This document shows positions 20,601 through 32,400 of a stretch of 64,000 bases of DNA, piece after piece. The stretch spans positions 44,364,183 through 44,428,182 of the forward strand of contig NC_091298.1 in assembly GCF_038502225.1 (NCBI RefSeq), written 5' to 3'. The notes under the pieces were generated by a model that searched no databases, was not told the DNA's origin, and saw only the letters and a list, made by a program, of their open reading frames with translations. Position 1 is the stretch's first letter, and each line of letters starts with the position of its first letter. Both the position numbers and the translations under genes were made by a program. This stretch comes from Cherax quadricarinatus. Its lineage: Eukaryota > Arthropoda > Malacostraca > Decapoda > Parastacidae.

Positions 20601-23160
20601 GGTGATGAACTGGTGGTAAGGGTGATGGACTGGTGGTGAGGGTGATGGACTGGTGGTGAGGGTGATGATTGGTGAAAGTGATGTACTGGTGGTGATGGTG
20701 ATGGACTGGTGGAGAGAGTGATGGATGGGTGGTGAGGGTGACGAACCTGTGACGATTGTGACGAGCGACTCACGATTGTGATGAAAGACTGATGATTGTG
20801 ATGAAAGACTGATGATTGTGATGAACGATTGATGATTGTGGTGAGTGACTGGCGCTTGTGATGAACGACTGACGATTGTGATGAACAACTGACGCTTGAG
20901 ATGAACGACTTACGATTGTGACGAACGATTGACGATTGTGATGAACGACTGACGATTGTGACGAGTGATTGACGATTGTGATGAACGACTGACGATTGTG
21001 ATAAACGACTGACGATTTTGAAGAACGACTTACGATTGTGACGAACGATTGACGATTGTGATGAACGACTGACGCTTGCGATGAACGACTGACGATTGTA
21101 ATGAACGACTTACGATTGTGATGAACGACTGACGATTGTGACGAACGACTTACGATTGTGACGAACGATTGACGATTGTGATGAGCGACTGACGACTGTG
21201 ATGAACGACTGACGATTGTGATGAACGACTGACGATTGTGATGAGGGTGACTGGACGCTTGTGTGACTGACGATTGTGATGGACTGGTGCTTGAGATGAA
21301 CGACTGGTTTGATGGACCGTGAGGGTGATGGACTTGGTGAGGGTGATGGGCTGGTGGTGAGGGTGATGGACTGGTGGTGAGGGTGATGGACTGGTGGTGA
21401 GGGTGATGGACTGGTGGTGAGGGTGATGGACTGGTGGTGAGGGTGATGGACTGGTGGTGAGGGTGATGGACTGGTGGTGAGGGTGATGGACTTTTGGTGA
21501 GGGTGATGGACTGGTGGTGAGGGTGATGGACTGGTGGTGAGGGTGATGGACTGGTGGTGAGGGTGATGGACTGGTGGTGAGGGTGATGGACTGGTGGTGA
21601 GGGTGATGGACTGGTGGTGAGGGTGATGGACTGGTGGTGAGGGTGATGGACTGTTGCTGAGGGTGATGGACTGGTGGTGAGGGTGATGGACTGGTGGTGA
21701 GGGTGATGGACTGGTGGTGAGGGTGATGGACTGGTGGTGAGGGTGATGGACTGGTGGTGAGGGTGATGGACTGGTGGGGAGGGTGATGGACTGGTGGTGA
21801 GGGTGATGGACTGGTGGTGAGGGTGATGGACTGGTGGTGAGGGTGATGGACTGGTGGTGAGGGTGATGGACTGGTGTGATGAACTGGTGGTGAGGGTGAT
21901 GGACTGGTGGTGAGGGTGATGGACTGGTGGTGAGGGTGATGGACTGGTGGTGACGGTGATGGACTGGTGGTGAGGGTGATGGACTGGTGGTGAGGGTGAT
22001 GGACTGGTGGTGAGGGTGATGGACTGGTGGTGAGGGTGATGGACTGGTGGTGAGGGTGATGGACTGGTGGTGAGGGTGATGGACTGGTGGTGAGGGTGAT
22101 GGACTGGTGGTGAGGGTGATGGACTGTTGGTGAGGGTGATGGACTGATGGTGAGGGTGATGGACTGGTGGTGAGGGTGATGGACTGGTGGTGAGTGTGAT
22201 GGACTGGTGGTGAGGGTGATGGACTGGTGGTGAGGGTGATGGACTGGTGGTGAGGGTGATGGACTGGTGGTGAGGGTGATGGACTGGTGTTGAGGGTGAT
22301 GAACTGGTGTTGAGGGTGATGGAATGGTTTGAGGGTGATGGACTGATGGTGAGGGTGATGGAATGGTTGTGAGGGTGATGGACTGATGGTGAGGGTGATG
22401 GACTGGTGGTGAGAGTGATGGACTGGTGGTGAGGGTGATGGACTGGTGGTGAGGGTGATGGACTTTTGGTGAGGGTGATGGACTGGTGGTGAGGGTGATG
22501 GACTGGTGGTGAGTTTGATGGACTGTTGGTGAGGGTGACGAACTGGTGGTGAGGGTGATGGACTGGTGGTGAGGGTGATGGACTGGTGGTGAGGGTGATG
22601 GACTTGTGGTGAGGGTGATGGACTGGTGGTGAGGGTGATGGACTGGTGGTGAGGGTGATGGACTGGTGGTGAGGGTGATGGACTGGTGGTGAGGGTGATG
22701 GACTGGTGGTGAGGGTGATGGACTGGTGGTGAGGGTGATGGACTGGTGGTGAGGGTGATGGACTGGTGGTGAGGGTGATGGACTGGTGGTGAGGGTGATG
22801 GACTGGTGGTGAGGGTGATGGACTGGTGGTGAGGGTGATGGACTGGTGGTGAGGGTGATGGACTGGTGGTGAGGGTGATGGACTGGTGGTGAGGGTGATG
22901 GACTGGTGGTGAGGGTGATGGACTGGTGGTGAGGGTGATGGACTGGTGGTGAGGGTGATGGACTGGTGGTGAGGGTGATGGACTGGTGGTGAGGGTGATG
23001 GACTGTTGGTGAGAGTGATGGACTGGTGGTGAGGGTGATGGACTGGTGGTGAGGGTGATGGACTGGTGGTGAGGGTGATGGACTGGTGGTGAGGGTGATG
23101 GACTGGTGGTGAGGGTGATGGACTGGTGGTGAGAGTGATGGACTGGTGGTGAGGGTGATG
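17669..23160. repeat. 20-bp satellite, about 270 units, two unit families
   Basis: Unit A is GATGGACTGGTGGTGAGGGT. Unit B, GATGAACGACTGACGATTGT, fills blocks at about 18481-18840 and 20745-21300. An A-to-B junction with TGACGAACCTGTGACGATTG recurs at 18471 and 20739, so a 2268-bp segment is duplicated. Long minus-strand open frames (up to 1016 codons, Pro/Ser/His-rich) are repeat translations, open in all three frames. Confidence 0.95.
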
Positions 23161-23260
23161 NNNNNNNNNNNNNNNNNNNNNNNNNNNNNNNNNNNNNNNN
23201 NNNNNNNNNNNNNNNNNNNNNNNNNNNNNNNNNNNNNNNNNNNNNNNNNNNNNNNNNNNN
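23161..23260. other. Assembly gap (100 N)
   Basis: Exactly 100 N between the 20-bp and 26-bp arrays. A round length suggests unknown true size, and the array junction is unresolved. Confidence 0.98.
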
Positions 23261-26200
23261 CACACACTGCAGCAGCCTGGACGGTCACACACTGCAGCAG
23301 GCCTGGACGGTCACACACTGCAGCAGGCCTGGACGGTCACACACTGCAGCAGGCCTGGACGGTCACACACTGCAGCAGGCCTGGACGGTCACACACTGCA
23401 GCAGGCCTGGACGGTCACACACTGCAGCAGGCCTGGACGGTCACACACTGCAGCACGCCTGGACGGTCACACACTGCAGCAGTCACACACTGCACTGGAC
23501 GGTCACACACTGCAGCAGCAGGTCACACACTGCAGCAGGCCTGGATGGTCACACACTGCAGCAGGCCTGGACGGTCACACACTGCAGCAAGCCTGGACGG
23601 TCACACACTGCAGCAGGCCTGGACGGTCACACACTGCAGCAGGCCTAGACGGTCACACACTGCAGCAGGCCTGGACGGTTACACACTGCAGCAACCTGGA
23701 CGGTCACACACTGCAGCAAGCCTGGACGGTCACACACTGCAGCAGGCCTGGACGGTCACACACTGCAGACGGTCACACACTGCAGCAAGCCTGGACGGTC
23801 ACACACTGCAGCAAGCCTGGACGGTTACACACTGCAGCAGGCCTGGACGGTCACACACTACAGCAAGCCTGGACGGTCACACACTGCAGCAAGCCTGGAC
23901 GGTCACACACTGCAGCAGACCTGGACGGTTACACACTGCAGCAGGCCTGGACGGTCACACACTGCAGCAGGCCTAGACGGTCACACACTGCAGCAGGCCT
24001 GGACGGTCACTCACTGCAGCAGGCCTAAACGGTCACACACTGCAGTAGGCCTGGCCGGTCACACACTGCATAAAGCCTGGACGGTCACACACTGCAGCAG
24101 GCCTGGACGGTCACACACTGCAGCAAGCCTGGACGGTCACACACTGCAGAAAGCCTGGACGGTCACACACTGCAGCAGGCCTGGACGGTCACACACTGCA
24201 GCAGGCCTAGACGGTCACACACTGCAGCAGGCCTGGACGGTTACACACTGCAGCAACCTGGACGGTCACACACTTTAGCAGGCCTGGATGGTCACACACT
24301 GCAGCAGGCCTGGATGGTCACACACTGCAGCAGGCCATGATGGTCACAAACTGCAGCAGGCCTGGACGGTCACACACTGCAGCAGGCCTGGACGGTCACA
24401 CACTGCAGCAGGCCTGGATGGTCACACACTGCAGCAGGCCTGGATGGTCACACACTGCAGCAGGCCTGGACGGTCACACACTGCAGAAAGCCTGGACGGT
24501 CACACACTGCAGCAGGCCTGGATGGTCACACACTGCAGCAGGCCTGGACGGTCACACACTGCAGCAGGCCTGGACGGTCACACACTGCAGCAGGCCTGGA
24601 TGGTCACACACTGCAGCAGGCCTGGACGGTCACACACTGCCTGGACGGTCACACACTGCAGCAGGCCTGGACGGTCACACACTGCAGCAAGCCTGGACGG
24701 TCACACACTGCAGCAGGCCTGGACGGTCACACACTGCAGCAGGCCTGGATGGTCACACACTGCAGCAGGCCTGGACGGTCACACACTGCAGCAAGCCTGG
24801 ACGGTCACATACTGCAGCAAGCCTGGACGGTCACACACTGCAGCAGGCCTAGACGGTCACACACTGCAGCAGGCCTGGACGGTTACACACTGCAGCAAGC
24901 CTGGACGGTCACACACTGCAGCAAGCCTGGACGGTTACACACTGCAGCAGGCCTGGACGGTCACACACTACAGCAAGCCTGGACGGTCACACACTGCAGC
25001 AAGCCTGGACGGTCACACACTGCAGCAGGCCTGGACGGTCACACACTGCAGCAAGCCTGGACGGTCACACACTGCAGCAAGCCTGGACGGTCACACACTG
25101 CAGCAGACCTGGACGGTTACACACTGCAGCAGGCCTGGACGGTCACACACTGCAGCAGCCTGGACGGTCACACACTGCAGCAGGCCTGGACGGTCACTCA
25201 CTGCAGCAGGCCTAAGCCTGGGCGGTCACACACTGCAGCAAGCCTGGACGGTCACACACTGGCCTGGACGGTCACACACTGCACGCTAAAGCCAGCAAGC
25301 CTGGACGGTCACACACTGCAGCAAGCCTGGACGGTCACACAATGCAGACGGTCGCAAGCCTGGACGGTCACACACTGCAGCAGGCCTGGACGGTCACACA
25401 GGCCTGGACGGCACTGCAGCAAGCCTGGACGGTCACACACTGCAGCAACCTGGACGGTCACACACTGCAGCAAGCCTGGACGGTCACACACTGCAGCAGG
25501 CCTGGACGGTCACACACTGCAGCAGGCCTGGACGGTTACACACTGCAGCAAGCCTGGACGGTCACACACTGCAGCAAGCCTGGACGGTCACACACTGCAG
25601 CAGGCCTGGACGGTCACACACTGCCTGGACGGTCACACACTGCAGCAAGCCTGGACGGTTACACATTGCAGCAGGCCTGGACGATCACACACTGCAGCAG
25701 GCCTGGATGGTCACACACTGCAGCAGGCCTGGACGGTCACACACTGCAGCAGGCCTGGATGGTCACACACTGCAGCAGGCCTGGACGGTCACACACTGCA
25801 GAAAGCCTGGACGGTCACACACTGCAGCAGGCCTGGATGGTCACACACTGCAGCAGGCCTGGACGGTCACACACTGCAGCAGGCCTGGACGGTCACACAC
25901 TGCAGCAGGCCTGGATGGTCACACACTGCAGCAGGCCTGGACGGTCACACACTTTAGCAGGCCTGGATGGTCACACACTGCAGCAGGCCTGGATGGTCAC
26001 ACACTGCAGCAGGCCTGGATGGTCACAAACTGCAGCAGGCCTGGACGGTCACACACTGCAGCAGGCCTGGACGGTCACACACTGCAGCAGGCCTGGATGG
26101 TCACACACTGCAGCAGGCCTGGATGGTCACACACTGCAGCAGGCCTGGACGGTCACACACTGCAGAAAGCCTGGATGGTCACACACTGCAGCAGGCCTGG

Positions 26201-26573
26201 ATGGTCACACACTGCAGCAGGCCTGGACGGTCACACACTGCAGCAGGCCTGGATGGTCACACACTGCAGCAGGCCTGGACGGTCACACACTGCAGCAGGC
26301 CTGGACGGTCACACACTGCAGCAGGCCTGGACGGTCACACACTGCAGCAGGCCTGGACGGTCACACACTGCAGCAGGCCTGGACGGTCACACACTGCAGC
26401 AGGACTGGATGGTCACACACTGCAGCAGGCCTGGATGGTCACACACTGCAGCAGGCCTGGACGGTCACACACTGCAGCAGGCCTGGACTGTCACACACTG
26501 CAGCAGGCCTGGACTGTCACACACTGCAGCAGGCCTGGACTGTCACACTCTGCAGCAGGCCTGGACTGTCACA
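23261..26573. repeat. 26-bp minisatellite, about 127 copies
   Basis: Unit CACACACTGCAGCAGGCCTG plus GACGGT, with variants GATGGT, CAAGCC, CAGAAAGCC and internal deletions. All plus frames stay open (repeat peptides such as VTHCSRPGRSHTAAGLDGH). Not genes. Variant order near 24290-24640 recurs near 25690-25940 (CTTTAGCAGG, CTGCAGAAAG), showing block duplication. Confidence 0.95.
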
Positions 26574-26575
26574 CA

Positions 26576-26702
26576 CTTCCATCATGTCTTTCCTCATTCT
26601 TCGTCTTACAAGTAAATGCAATTTAAGCGACTTCAATCTTTCTTCATACGGAAGATTTCTAATGCTATGTATTAATTTTGTCATTCTTGAACCAATTAGT
26701 TA
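26576..26702 (-). mobile_element. LINE RT C-terminal fragment
   Basis: Minus strand encodes RMTKLIHSIRNLPYEERLK and SLKLHLLVRR, homologous to the plus-strand LINE at about 27940-28050. It is about 125 bp, cut at both ends, and lies between the 26-bp array and that LINE. Confidence 0.75.
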
Positions 26703-27161
26703 GTGTAATTTCTATATTTTAAGCAGGGGACAAGTCATTACCGTCAAATTACCGCCCAATAAGCCTAACCTCAATTGTAGGCAAATTACTAGAGTCAATT
26801 AGAGCTGATAATATAAGAAGCCATCTGAATAGGCATAATTTGAATAATGATACTCAGCATGGATTCACGAGGGGCCGTTCCTGCCTAATTTATTAACCTC
26901 TTCAGCAAAGCTTTTGAGGCCGTTGATCAGGATAAAGAATTCGATATTGTTTATTTAGATTTTAGTAAGGCTTTTGATAGAGTACCACATCAGAGACTGT
27001 TGAAGAAAGTGGCTGCTCATGGCATTGTGGGAAAAATACTGTCATGGATCGAGTCATGACTCACTAATAGGAAGGAGAGAGTGTGCATAAATGGGGTTAA
27101 ATCTGAGTGGGGATCTGTAACAAGTGGTGTTGCGCAGGGATCAGTTTTAGGCCCATTGTTG

Positions 27162-27430
27162 AAAGTTAAGACACTTGTGCAACATCTGGTTATCTTTATT
27201 GTAGACATTTCGCCATCCAGTGGCTTTATCAATACAGATTCTTTGGACATAATAAGAAAACTGAAGAACTATATACAAAAGATGAGGTAATCAGTCCCTC
27301 AGCCTTGGAGGTGGTGTTTAGAGCACCGTAGTCGTAGAGATTCTGAAGCAGAGGCAAGGAGACTGGCGCTTATATAGGCGTCAGTGAGTAGGAACTTTCA
27401 TCTTGTCGGTATTGTATACCTGTCTTGCAC
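27162..27430 (-). mobile_element. Retrozyme/PLE-type non-autonomous insertion (269 bp)
   Basis: Flanked by a perfect 13-bp duplication AGGCCCATTGTTG (27149-27161 and 27431-27443). The body is inverted: the minus strand has a TATATAAGCGCC promoter-like block, a hammerhead motif (27236-27200), AATAAAG and GTTGCACAAGTGTCTTA. The right end on the plus strand has TGTCGGTATTGTATACC (27404-27420), the terminal stem-loop shared with PLE-B and the 400-bp retrozyme. Confidence 0.85.
27200..27236 (-). ncRNA. Hammerhead ribozyme-like motif, U3/A8 core
   Basis: On the minus strand: stem I TGTA pairs with TACA; core TTGATAA replaces CUGANGA; one spacer A; stem II GCCA pairs with TGGC; GAA; ATGT; then C before the predicted cleavage (triplet GUC). 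Core changes C3 to U and G8 to A would keep the C3-G8 pair as U-A. ATGT instead of palindromic ACGT weakens a dimeric stem III. Confidence 0.7.
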
Positions 27431-28465
27431 AGGCCCATTGTTGTTTATAATATATATAAACGACCTTGACGAGGGAATTACTAGTAACATAAGCAAATTT
27501 GCTGATGACACGAAGATAGGTAGGATAATAGATTCAGACGTTGATGTCTCACAACTTCAGAAGTATTTAGACAAATTCAGTTAGTGTTCAGAAAATTGGC
27601 AGATGCAGTTCAATGTAGATAAATGTAAAGTTCTAAAGCTCGGAAATGTCCATAACCCTAGCACCTACCAGCTTAATAATGTTGAACTTAGCAGTATAGA
27701 ATGCGAAAAGGATTTGGGAGCTATGGTAAGCAGCAACCTTAAACCAAGACAGCAGTGCCTAAGCGTGCGTAATAAGGCAAATAGATTGCTAGGATTTATA
27801 TCAAGAAGTGTAAGCAACAGAAGTCCAGAGGTTATACTGAAGCTTTATGCATCATTAGTAAGGCCTCACCTAGATTATGCAGCTCAGTTCTGGTCTCCAT
27901 ATTACAGAATGGATACAAATTCATTAGAAAACATTCAGCGAAGAATGACAAAATTAATACATAGCATTAGAAATCTTTTGTATGAATCAAGATTGAAATC
28001 CCTTAAATTACATTCACTTGTAAGACTAGGAATGAGGGGAGATATGATCGAAGTGTATAAGTGGAAGATGGGGTATTAACAAAGGGAATATAAATAAGGT
28101 CTTGAGGATAGCTCTCCAGTAGAGAACCCGCAATAATGGATTGAAATTAGACAAGTTTAGATTTAGAAAGGATGTAGGAAAGTATTGGTTTGGAAATAAG
28201 GTAGTTGATGAGTGGAACAGTCTACCTAGTTGGGTTATTGAGGCTAGAACCTTGGGTAGTTTCAAATATATGTTGGATAAATACATGAGTGAGAGGGGTT
28301 GGATCTGAGTCGGACTTGTACATGCGAGTGGATAGAGTTATCAGAGCTTATTTCTTGGATGGCATTGAAAATTGGGTTTGGCAAATGTTTTGTTAGTGGG
28401 ATGGATTGTAAAGAACTTGCCTAGTATGGGCCAACAGTCCTGCTGCAGTGTTCCTCCTTTCTTAT

Positions 28466-28516
28466 GTTCTTATGGTGATGGTAGGGGTAGTGATGGTGAT
28501 GGTGGAGGTAGTGATG
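28466..28516. repeat. Left piece of the GTGATGG-type repeat
   Basis: GATGGTGATGGTGGAGGTAG-type units directly after the LINE tail. The right piece resumes at 29563. Confidence 0.85.
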
Positions 28517-29562
28517 TGGAAAGGGTTCATGGAGATATGATGATTGTAGTTAAGCACAATTGTTGGTTGGTAACACTATTGCAGAGTGTGAGAAGGGGGA
28601 GCCCAGACTGCCTGTCCTGTTTCTAGGCTTAATTTGCAAACTCGGGTCAATCCCTCAGAAGTAATGCAAATAAGCAAATAAAACACTAAGACACAGACTG
28701 ACAAGTAAGCAGAAGCAAACAGGCTGGTGGACGCTTGACTGGGATGTGAAGTATCATTAGTCTCCAGGCAGGCCTAAGCGGGAAATGGCGACTGGCTCAG
28801 TAGAAATTTATCTCCAGAAATCGCTGTAATCGTCAGAATTACAGGCCCTCCACTGTCACCATTTGTGGAAAGGGTTCGTGGAGATATGATGATTGGAGTT
28901 AAACACACCTGGTGGTTGGTAACACTATATTGCAGTGTGAGAAGGGGGAGCTCAGACTGCCTGTCCCGTTTCTAGGCCTATGCGTGGAGAACTGAGGACG
29001 AGGACGAGCGCGCACTCACAACAGCATCACGTGACGTCACACATGCTAGTCACTGAGTATTACAACCCAGGAGTCCCAAAGGCCTGTTATCCTGGGTGTA
29101 AATGGAGCAAAATAAACACAGCAGAAAAACTTTTGACTTATATTATCCTTCACCAATTTAGAACAGAAGTATGTACACTATATACACTATGTACAGCAAT
29201 AGGTATTAGTGCACTCCACGGTAAGCAAGGCAGAATAGAAGCCACTAGAGAGCAGACCGTGCTTCAACCAGCTCTAGAATGGGAATAACAAGGGCAGAGA
29301 GGTGAGTGGTACCCACATCACCTCTGCGATTGTCAAAACCACTCTCTCATTGGCTGGAACCTGGGTACTGGTTGAACGACGGGGCCCCATCGCCAACCCT
29401 TAGTTCCCTGGTTCGCTGGTTGGAGGAGATAGCCTGTAAATGAGGGTGTGTACATGCGCCGAATAAAGGTTACGTACTCTTTGCATGCCACACTGAGCCT
29501 ACTGAAAGGGAGCCTAAATATATACATGGATGATATGATCTACAATATACTACACAAGTATA
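28517..29562. mobile_element. Unclassified 1.05-kb insertion in the GTGATGG repeat
   Basis: Interrupts the repeat: GTGGAGGTAGTGATG is present on both edges, although this is also a repeat unit. It starts TGGAAAGGGTTC and carries a 115-bp direct repeat at 28517-28629 and 28866-28981 (offset 349 bp). At about 28625-28775 it resembles sequence at 54210-54330, including one diverged unit of the 58-bp satellite. No coding domain. LTR-like identity is possible but unproven. Confidence 0.55.
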
Positions 29563-31684
29563 GTGGAGGTAGTGATGGTGATGGTGGGGGTAGTGATGAT
29601 GGTGGGGGTGGTGATGGTGATTGTGGGAGTAGTGATGGTGTGGGTAGTGATGTTGATGGCGGGGGTAGTGATGGTGATGGCGGAGGTAGCTATGGTGATG
29701 GTTGTGATGATGGTGGAGGTAGTGACGATGGTGGAGGTAGTGATGGTGGAGGTAATGATGGTGGAGATAGTGATGGTGATGGTGGAGGTAGTTGTGGTGA
29801 TGGTGGTTGTGATGATGGTGGAGGTAGTGATGATGGTGGAGGTAGTGACGATGGTGGAGGTAGTGATGGTGGAGGTAATGATGGTGGAGGTAATGATGGT
29901 GGAGGTAGTGATGCTGATGTTGGGGTAGTGGTGGTGGGGGTAGTGATGGTTATTGTGAGGGTAGTGGTGATGGAGGTAGTGATGGTGATGATAGTGATGG
30001 TTATGGTGGAGGTAGTGATGGTGATGGTAGGGGTAGTGATTGTGATGGAGGGGATGGTGATGGAGGTAGTGATGGTAAAGGTATTGAAGGGTGATGGTGG
30101 GGTAGTGATGATGGTGGAGGTAGTGATGGTGGTGGAGGTAGTGATGGTGATGGGTTTAGTGTTAGTGGGGGTAGTGATGGTGATGGTAGTAGTGATGGTG
30201 ATGGTGGGGTTAGTGATGGTAGGGTTAGTGATGGTGATGGTGAGGTTAGTGATGGTGATGGTGGGGTTAGTGATGGTGATGGTAGTGATGGTGATGGTGG
30301 GGGTAGTGATTCTGATGGTAGAGGTAGTGATGGTGATGGAGTTAGTGAAGGTGATGGCGGAAGTAGTGATGGTGAAGGCAGTGATAGTGATGGTTGGGGT
30401 AGTGATGATGGTGGAGGTAGTGATGGTGATGGTAGTGATATTGATGGTGAGGGTAGTGATAGTGAAGGTGGGGGTAGAGATGGTGATAGTGGGGATATTG
30501 ATCGTGATGGTGGAGGTACTGATGATGTTGGGGTAGTGATGGTGATGGTGGGGTTGTGATGGTGATGGTGTGGGGTAGTGATGGGAGGTGATTGTGGGTA
30601 GGAGTAGTGATAGGTGTGTGGGTAGTGATGTTGATGGTGGGGGTAGTGATGGTGATGGCGGAGGTAGCTATGGTGATGGTTGTGATGATGGTGGAGGTAG
30701 TGACGATGGTGGAGGTAGTGATGGTGGAGGTAATGATGGTGGAGATAGTGATGGTGATGGTGGAGGTAGTTGTGGTGATGGTGGTTGTGATGATGGTGGA
30801 GGTAGTGATGATGGTGGAGGTAGTGACGATGGTGGAGGTAGTGATGGTGGAGGTAATGATGGTGGAGGTAATGATGGTGGAGGTAGTGATGCTGATGTTG
30901 GGGTAGTGGTGGTGGGGGTAGTGATGGTTATTGTGAGGGTAGTGGTGATGGAGGTAGTGATGGTGATGATAGTGATGGTTATGGTGGAGGTAGTGATGGT
31001 GATGGTAGGGGTAGTGATTGTGATGGAGGGGATGGTGATGGAGGTAGTGATGGTAAAGGTATTGAAGGGTGATGGTGGGGTAGTGATGATGGTGGAGGTA
31101 GTGATGGTGGTGGAGGTAGTGATGGTGATGGGTTTAGTGTTAGTGGGGGTAGTGATGGTGATGGTAGTAGTGATGGTGATGGTGGGGTTAGTGATGGTAG
31201 GGTTAGTGATGGTGATGGTGAGGTTAGTGATGGTGATGGTAGTGATGGTGATGGTGGGGTTAGTGATGGTGATGGTAGTGATGGTGATGGTGGGGGTAGT
31301 GATGATGGTGGAGGTAGTGATGGTGATGGTAGTGATATTGATGGTGAGGGTAGTGATAGTGAGGGTGGGGGTAGAGATGGTGATAGTGGGGATATTGATC
31401 GTGATGGTGGAGGTACTGATGATGTTGGGGTAGTGATGGTGATGGTGGGGTTGTGATGGTGATGGTGTGGGTAGTGATGGTGATTGTGGGAGTAGTGATG
31501 GTGTGGGTAGTGATGTTGATGGTGGGGGTACTGATGGTGATGTTGGGGATAGTGATGGTGATGGGGTAGTGATGGTGATGTTGGGGGTAGGGGTGATGGA
31601 GTGGGTGGTGATGGTGATTGTGGGGGTAGTGATGGTGAGGGTAGTGAGTGTGGTAGTGGTAGTGATGGTGGTGATGGTAAGAAT
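29563..31684. repeat. GTGATGG-derived array with a 978-bp duplication
   Basis: Irregular units such as GGTGGAGGTAGTGATGATGG. A block starting GGGTAGTGATGTTGATGG at 29642 recurs at 30620 with almost the same order of variants for roughly 0.8 kb. Gly/Asp/Ser and Val/Met-rich open frames are repeat translations. Confidence 0.92.
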
Positions 31685-31697
31685 AATAGTAACAATG

Positions 31698-31783
<86 letters not shown>
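31685..31783. repeat. (AAT)n(ATT)n microsatellite
   Basis: About 45 bp of AAT followed by about 50 bp of ATT, which can fold back on itself. It forms the A/T tail side of the SINE at 31784. Confidence 0.95.
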
Positions 31784-32056
31784 TCAAGTACATGTACCAG
31801 GTATATAGACCATAGCTGACATCAATAACATACTACTATATAGAAAGCCTCTAGTTATGCAGAGCATTTCGGGCAAATTAGGTAAATTTTGTCCCAGGAT
31901 GCGACCCACACCAGTCAACTAACACCCAGGTACCTATTTTACTGATAGGTGAACATGGACAGTAGGTGTCTTAAGGAAACACGTCGTAATGTTTTCAGTA
32001 TTAGCGGGAATCGACCCCCCGACCTCAGTGCGTTAGCTAAGTGCACTAGTTATTAC
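31784..32056 (-). mobile_element. tRNA-derived SINE with (AAT)n tail
   Basis: The minus-strand head has a degenerate B box (GGTCGATTCC at 32017-32008) and AGCTAACGCACTGAGGTC. The body has TTAGTTGACTGGTGTGGGTC, and the 3' part has CCCGAAATGCTCTGCATAAC, as in the SINE at 10125. The tail runs into (AAT)n. Confidence 0.8.
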
Positions 32057-32115
32057 AGCAGCATTAGCAATAGCATTGTTATTAATATCTATATTCGTAC
32101 CACAGCAGGAGCAGC

Positions 32116-32166
<51 letters not shown>

Positions 32167-32400
32167 GGTGGTGGTGGTGGTAGTAGTAGTAGTGGTGGTA
32201 GTAGTAGTAGTAGTACTGGTTGTTGTGGTGGTGATGGTAGTCGTGGTAGTGATGGTGGTGGTGGTTGTAGTAGCAGCAGCATCAGTAATAACATTAGTAG
32301 TAATAGCTGTATTAGTAGTACCAGTATTAATAGTCGTAGTAGTAATAATAGTAATAGTAAATGAAGTCGTAGCAGCAGTAGTGGTAGTAAAAGTCCCTAG
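32057..32400. repeat. (TAG/TGG/CAG)n trinucleotide tract
   Basis: GCAGCATTAGCAATAGC-like start, then long TAG and TGG runs with scattered CAG and AAT. Poly-Val or poly-Leu frames are artefacts. Confidence 0.9.

Larger units (their letters stand above)
26720..28079 (+). pseudogene. Reverse transcriptase of the plus-strand LINE
   Basis: Recognisable blocks are NYRPISLTSIVGK, TQHGFTRGRSC, IVYLDFSKAFDRVPHQRL (motif A), SGVAQGSVLGPLL (motif B), then after the insertion FIIYINDLDEGITSNISK and FADDTKIG (motif C). The C-terminal frame 27603-28079 has MQFNVDKCKVLKLG, VRPHLDYAAQFWSPYY and NIQRRMTKLIHSIR. It has in-frame stops before the QHGF block, near 27055 and near 27583. Without the insertion GPLL and FIIY would be adjacent, which proves the interruption. 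Confidence 0.85.
26703..28474 (+). mobile_element. CR1/L2-type LINE (plus), 5'-truncated, interrupted
   Basis: Starts within the RT finger region (NYRPISLTSIVGKLLESI) and ends with CTGCTGCAGTGTTCCTCC and a TTCTTATG repeat typical of CR1-group 3' ends. It has stop codons and a frameshift near 26900, and a 269-bp hammerhead-bearing insertion at 27162-27430. Sense order is RT motif A, motif B, insertion, motif C, C-terminal domain, 3' UTR. Confidence 0.85.

Noticed and set aside
17723..23318. Very long minus-strand open frames (up to 1016 codons, Pro/Ser/His-rich)
   Set aside because: They translate the 20-bp satellite, some across the N gap. All three frames of the strand are open, so there is no coding signal.
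23261..26573. Possible CRISPR array
   Set aside because: Units are contiguous 26-bp repeats with no unique spacers, in eukaryotic DNA. The same holds for the 37-, 39-, 47-, 48- and 58-bp arrays.
28517..29562. Confident solo-LTR call
   Set aside because: TGTGG...ACACA-like ends and candidate 5-bp duplications (AGTGA/AGTAT) do not match well, and no LTR-element coding sequence is present.
29563..31690. Gly/Asp/Ser-rich or Val/Met-rich proteins
   Set aside because: Trinucleotide-like GTGATGG repeats give such peptides in any frame.
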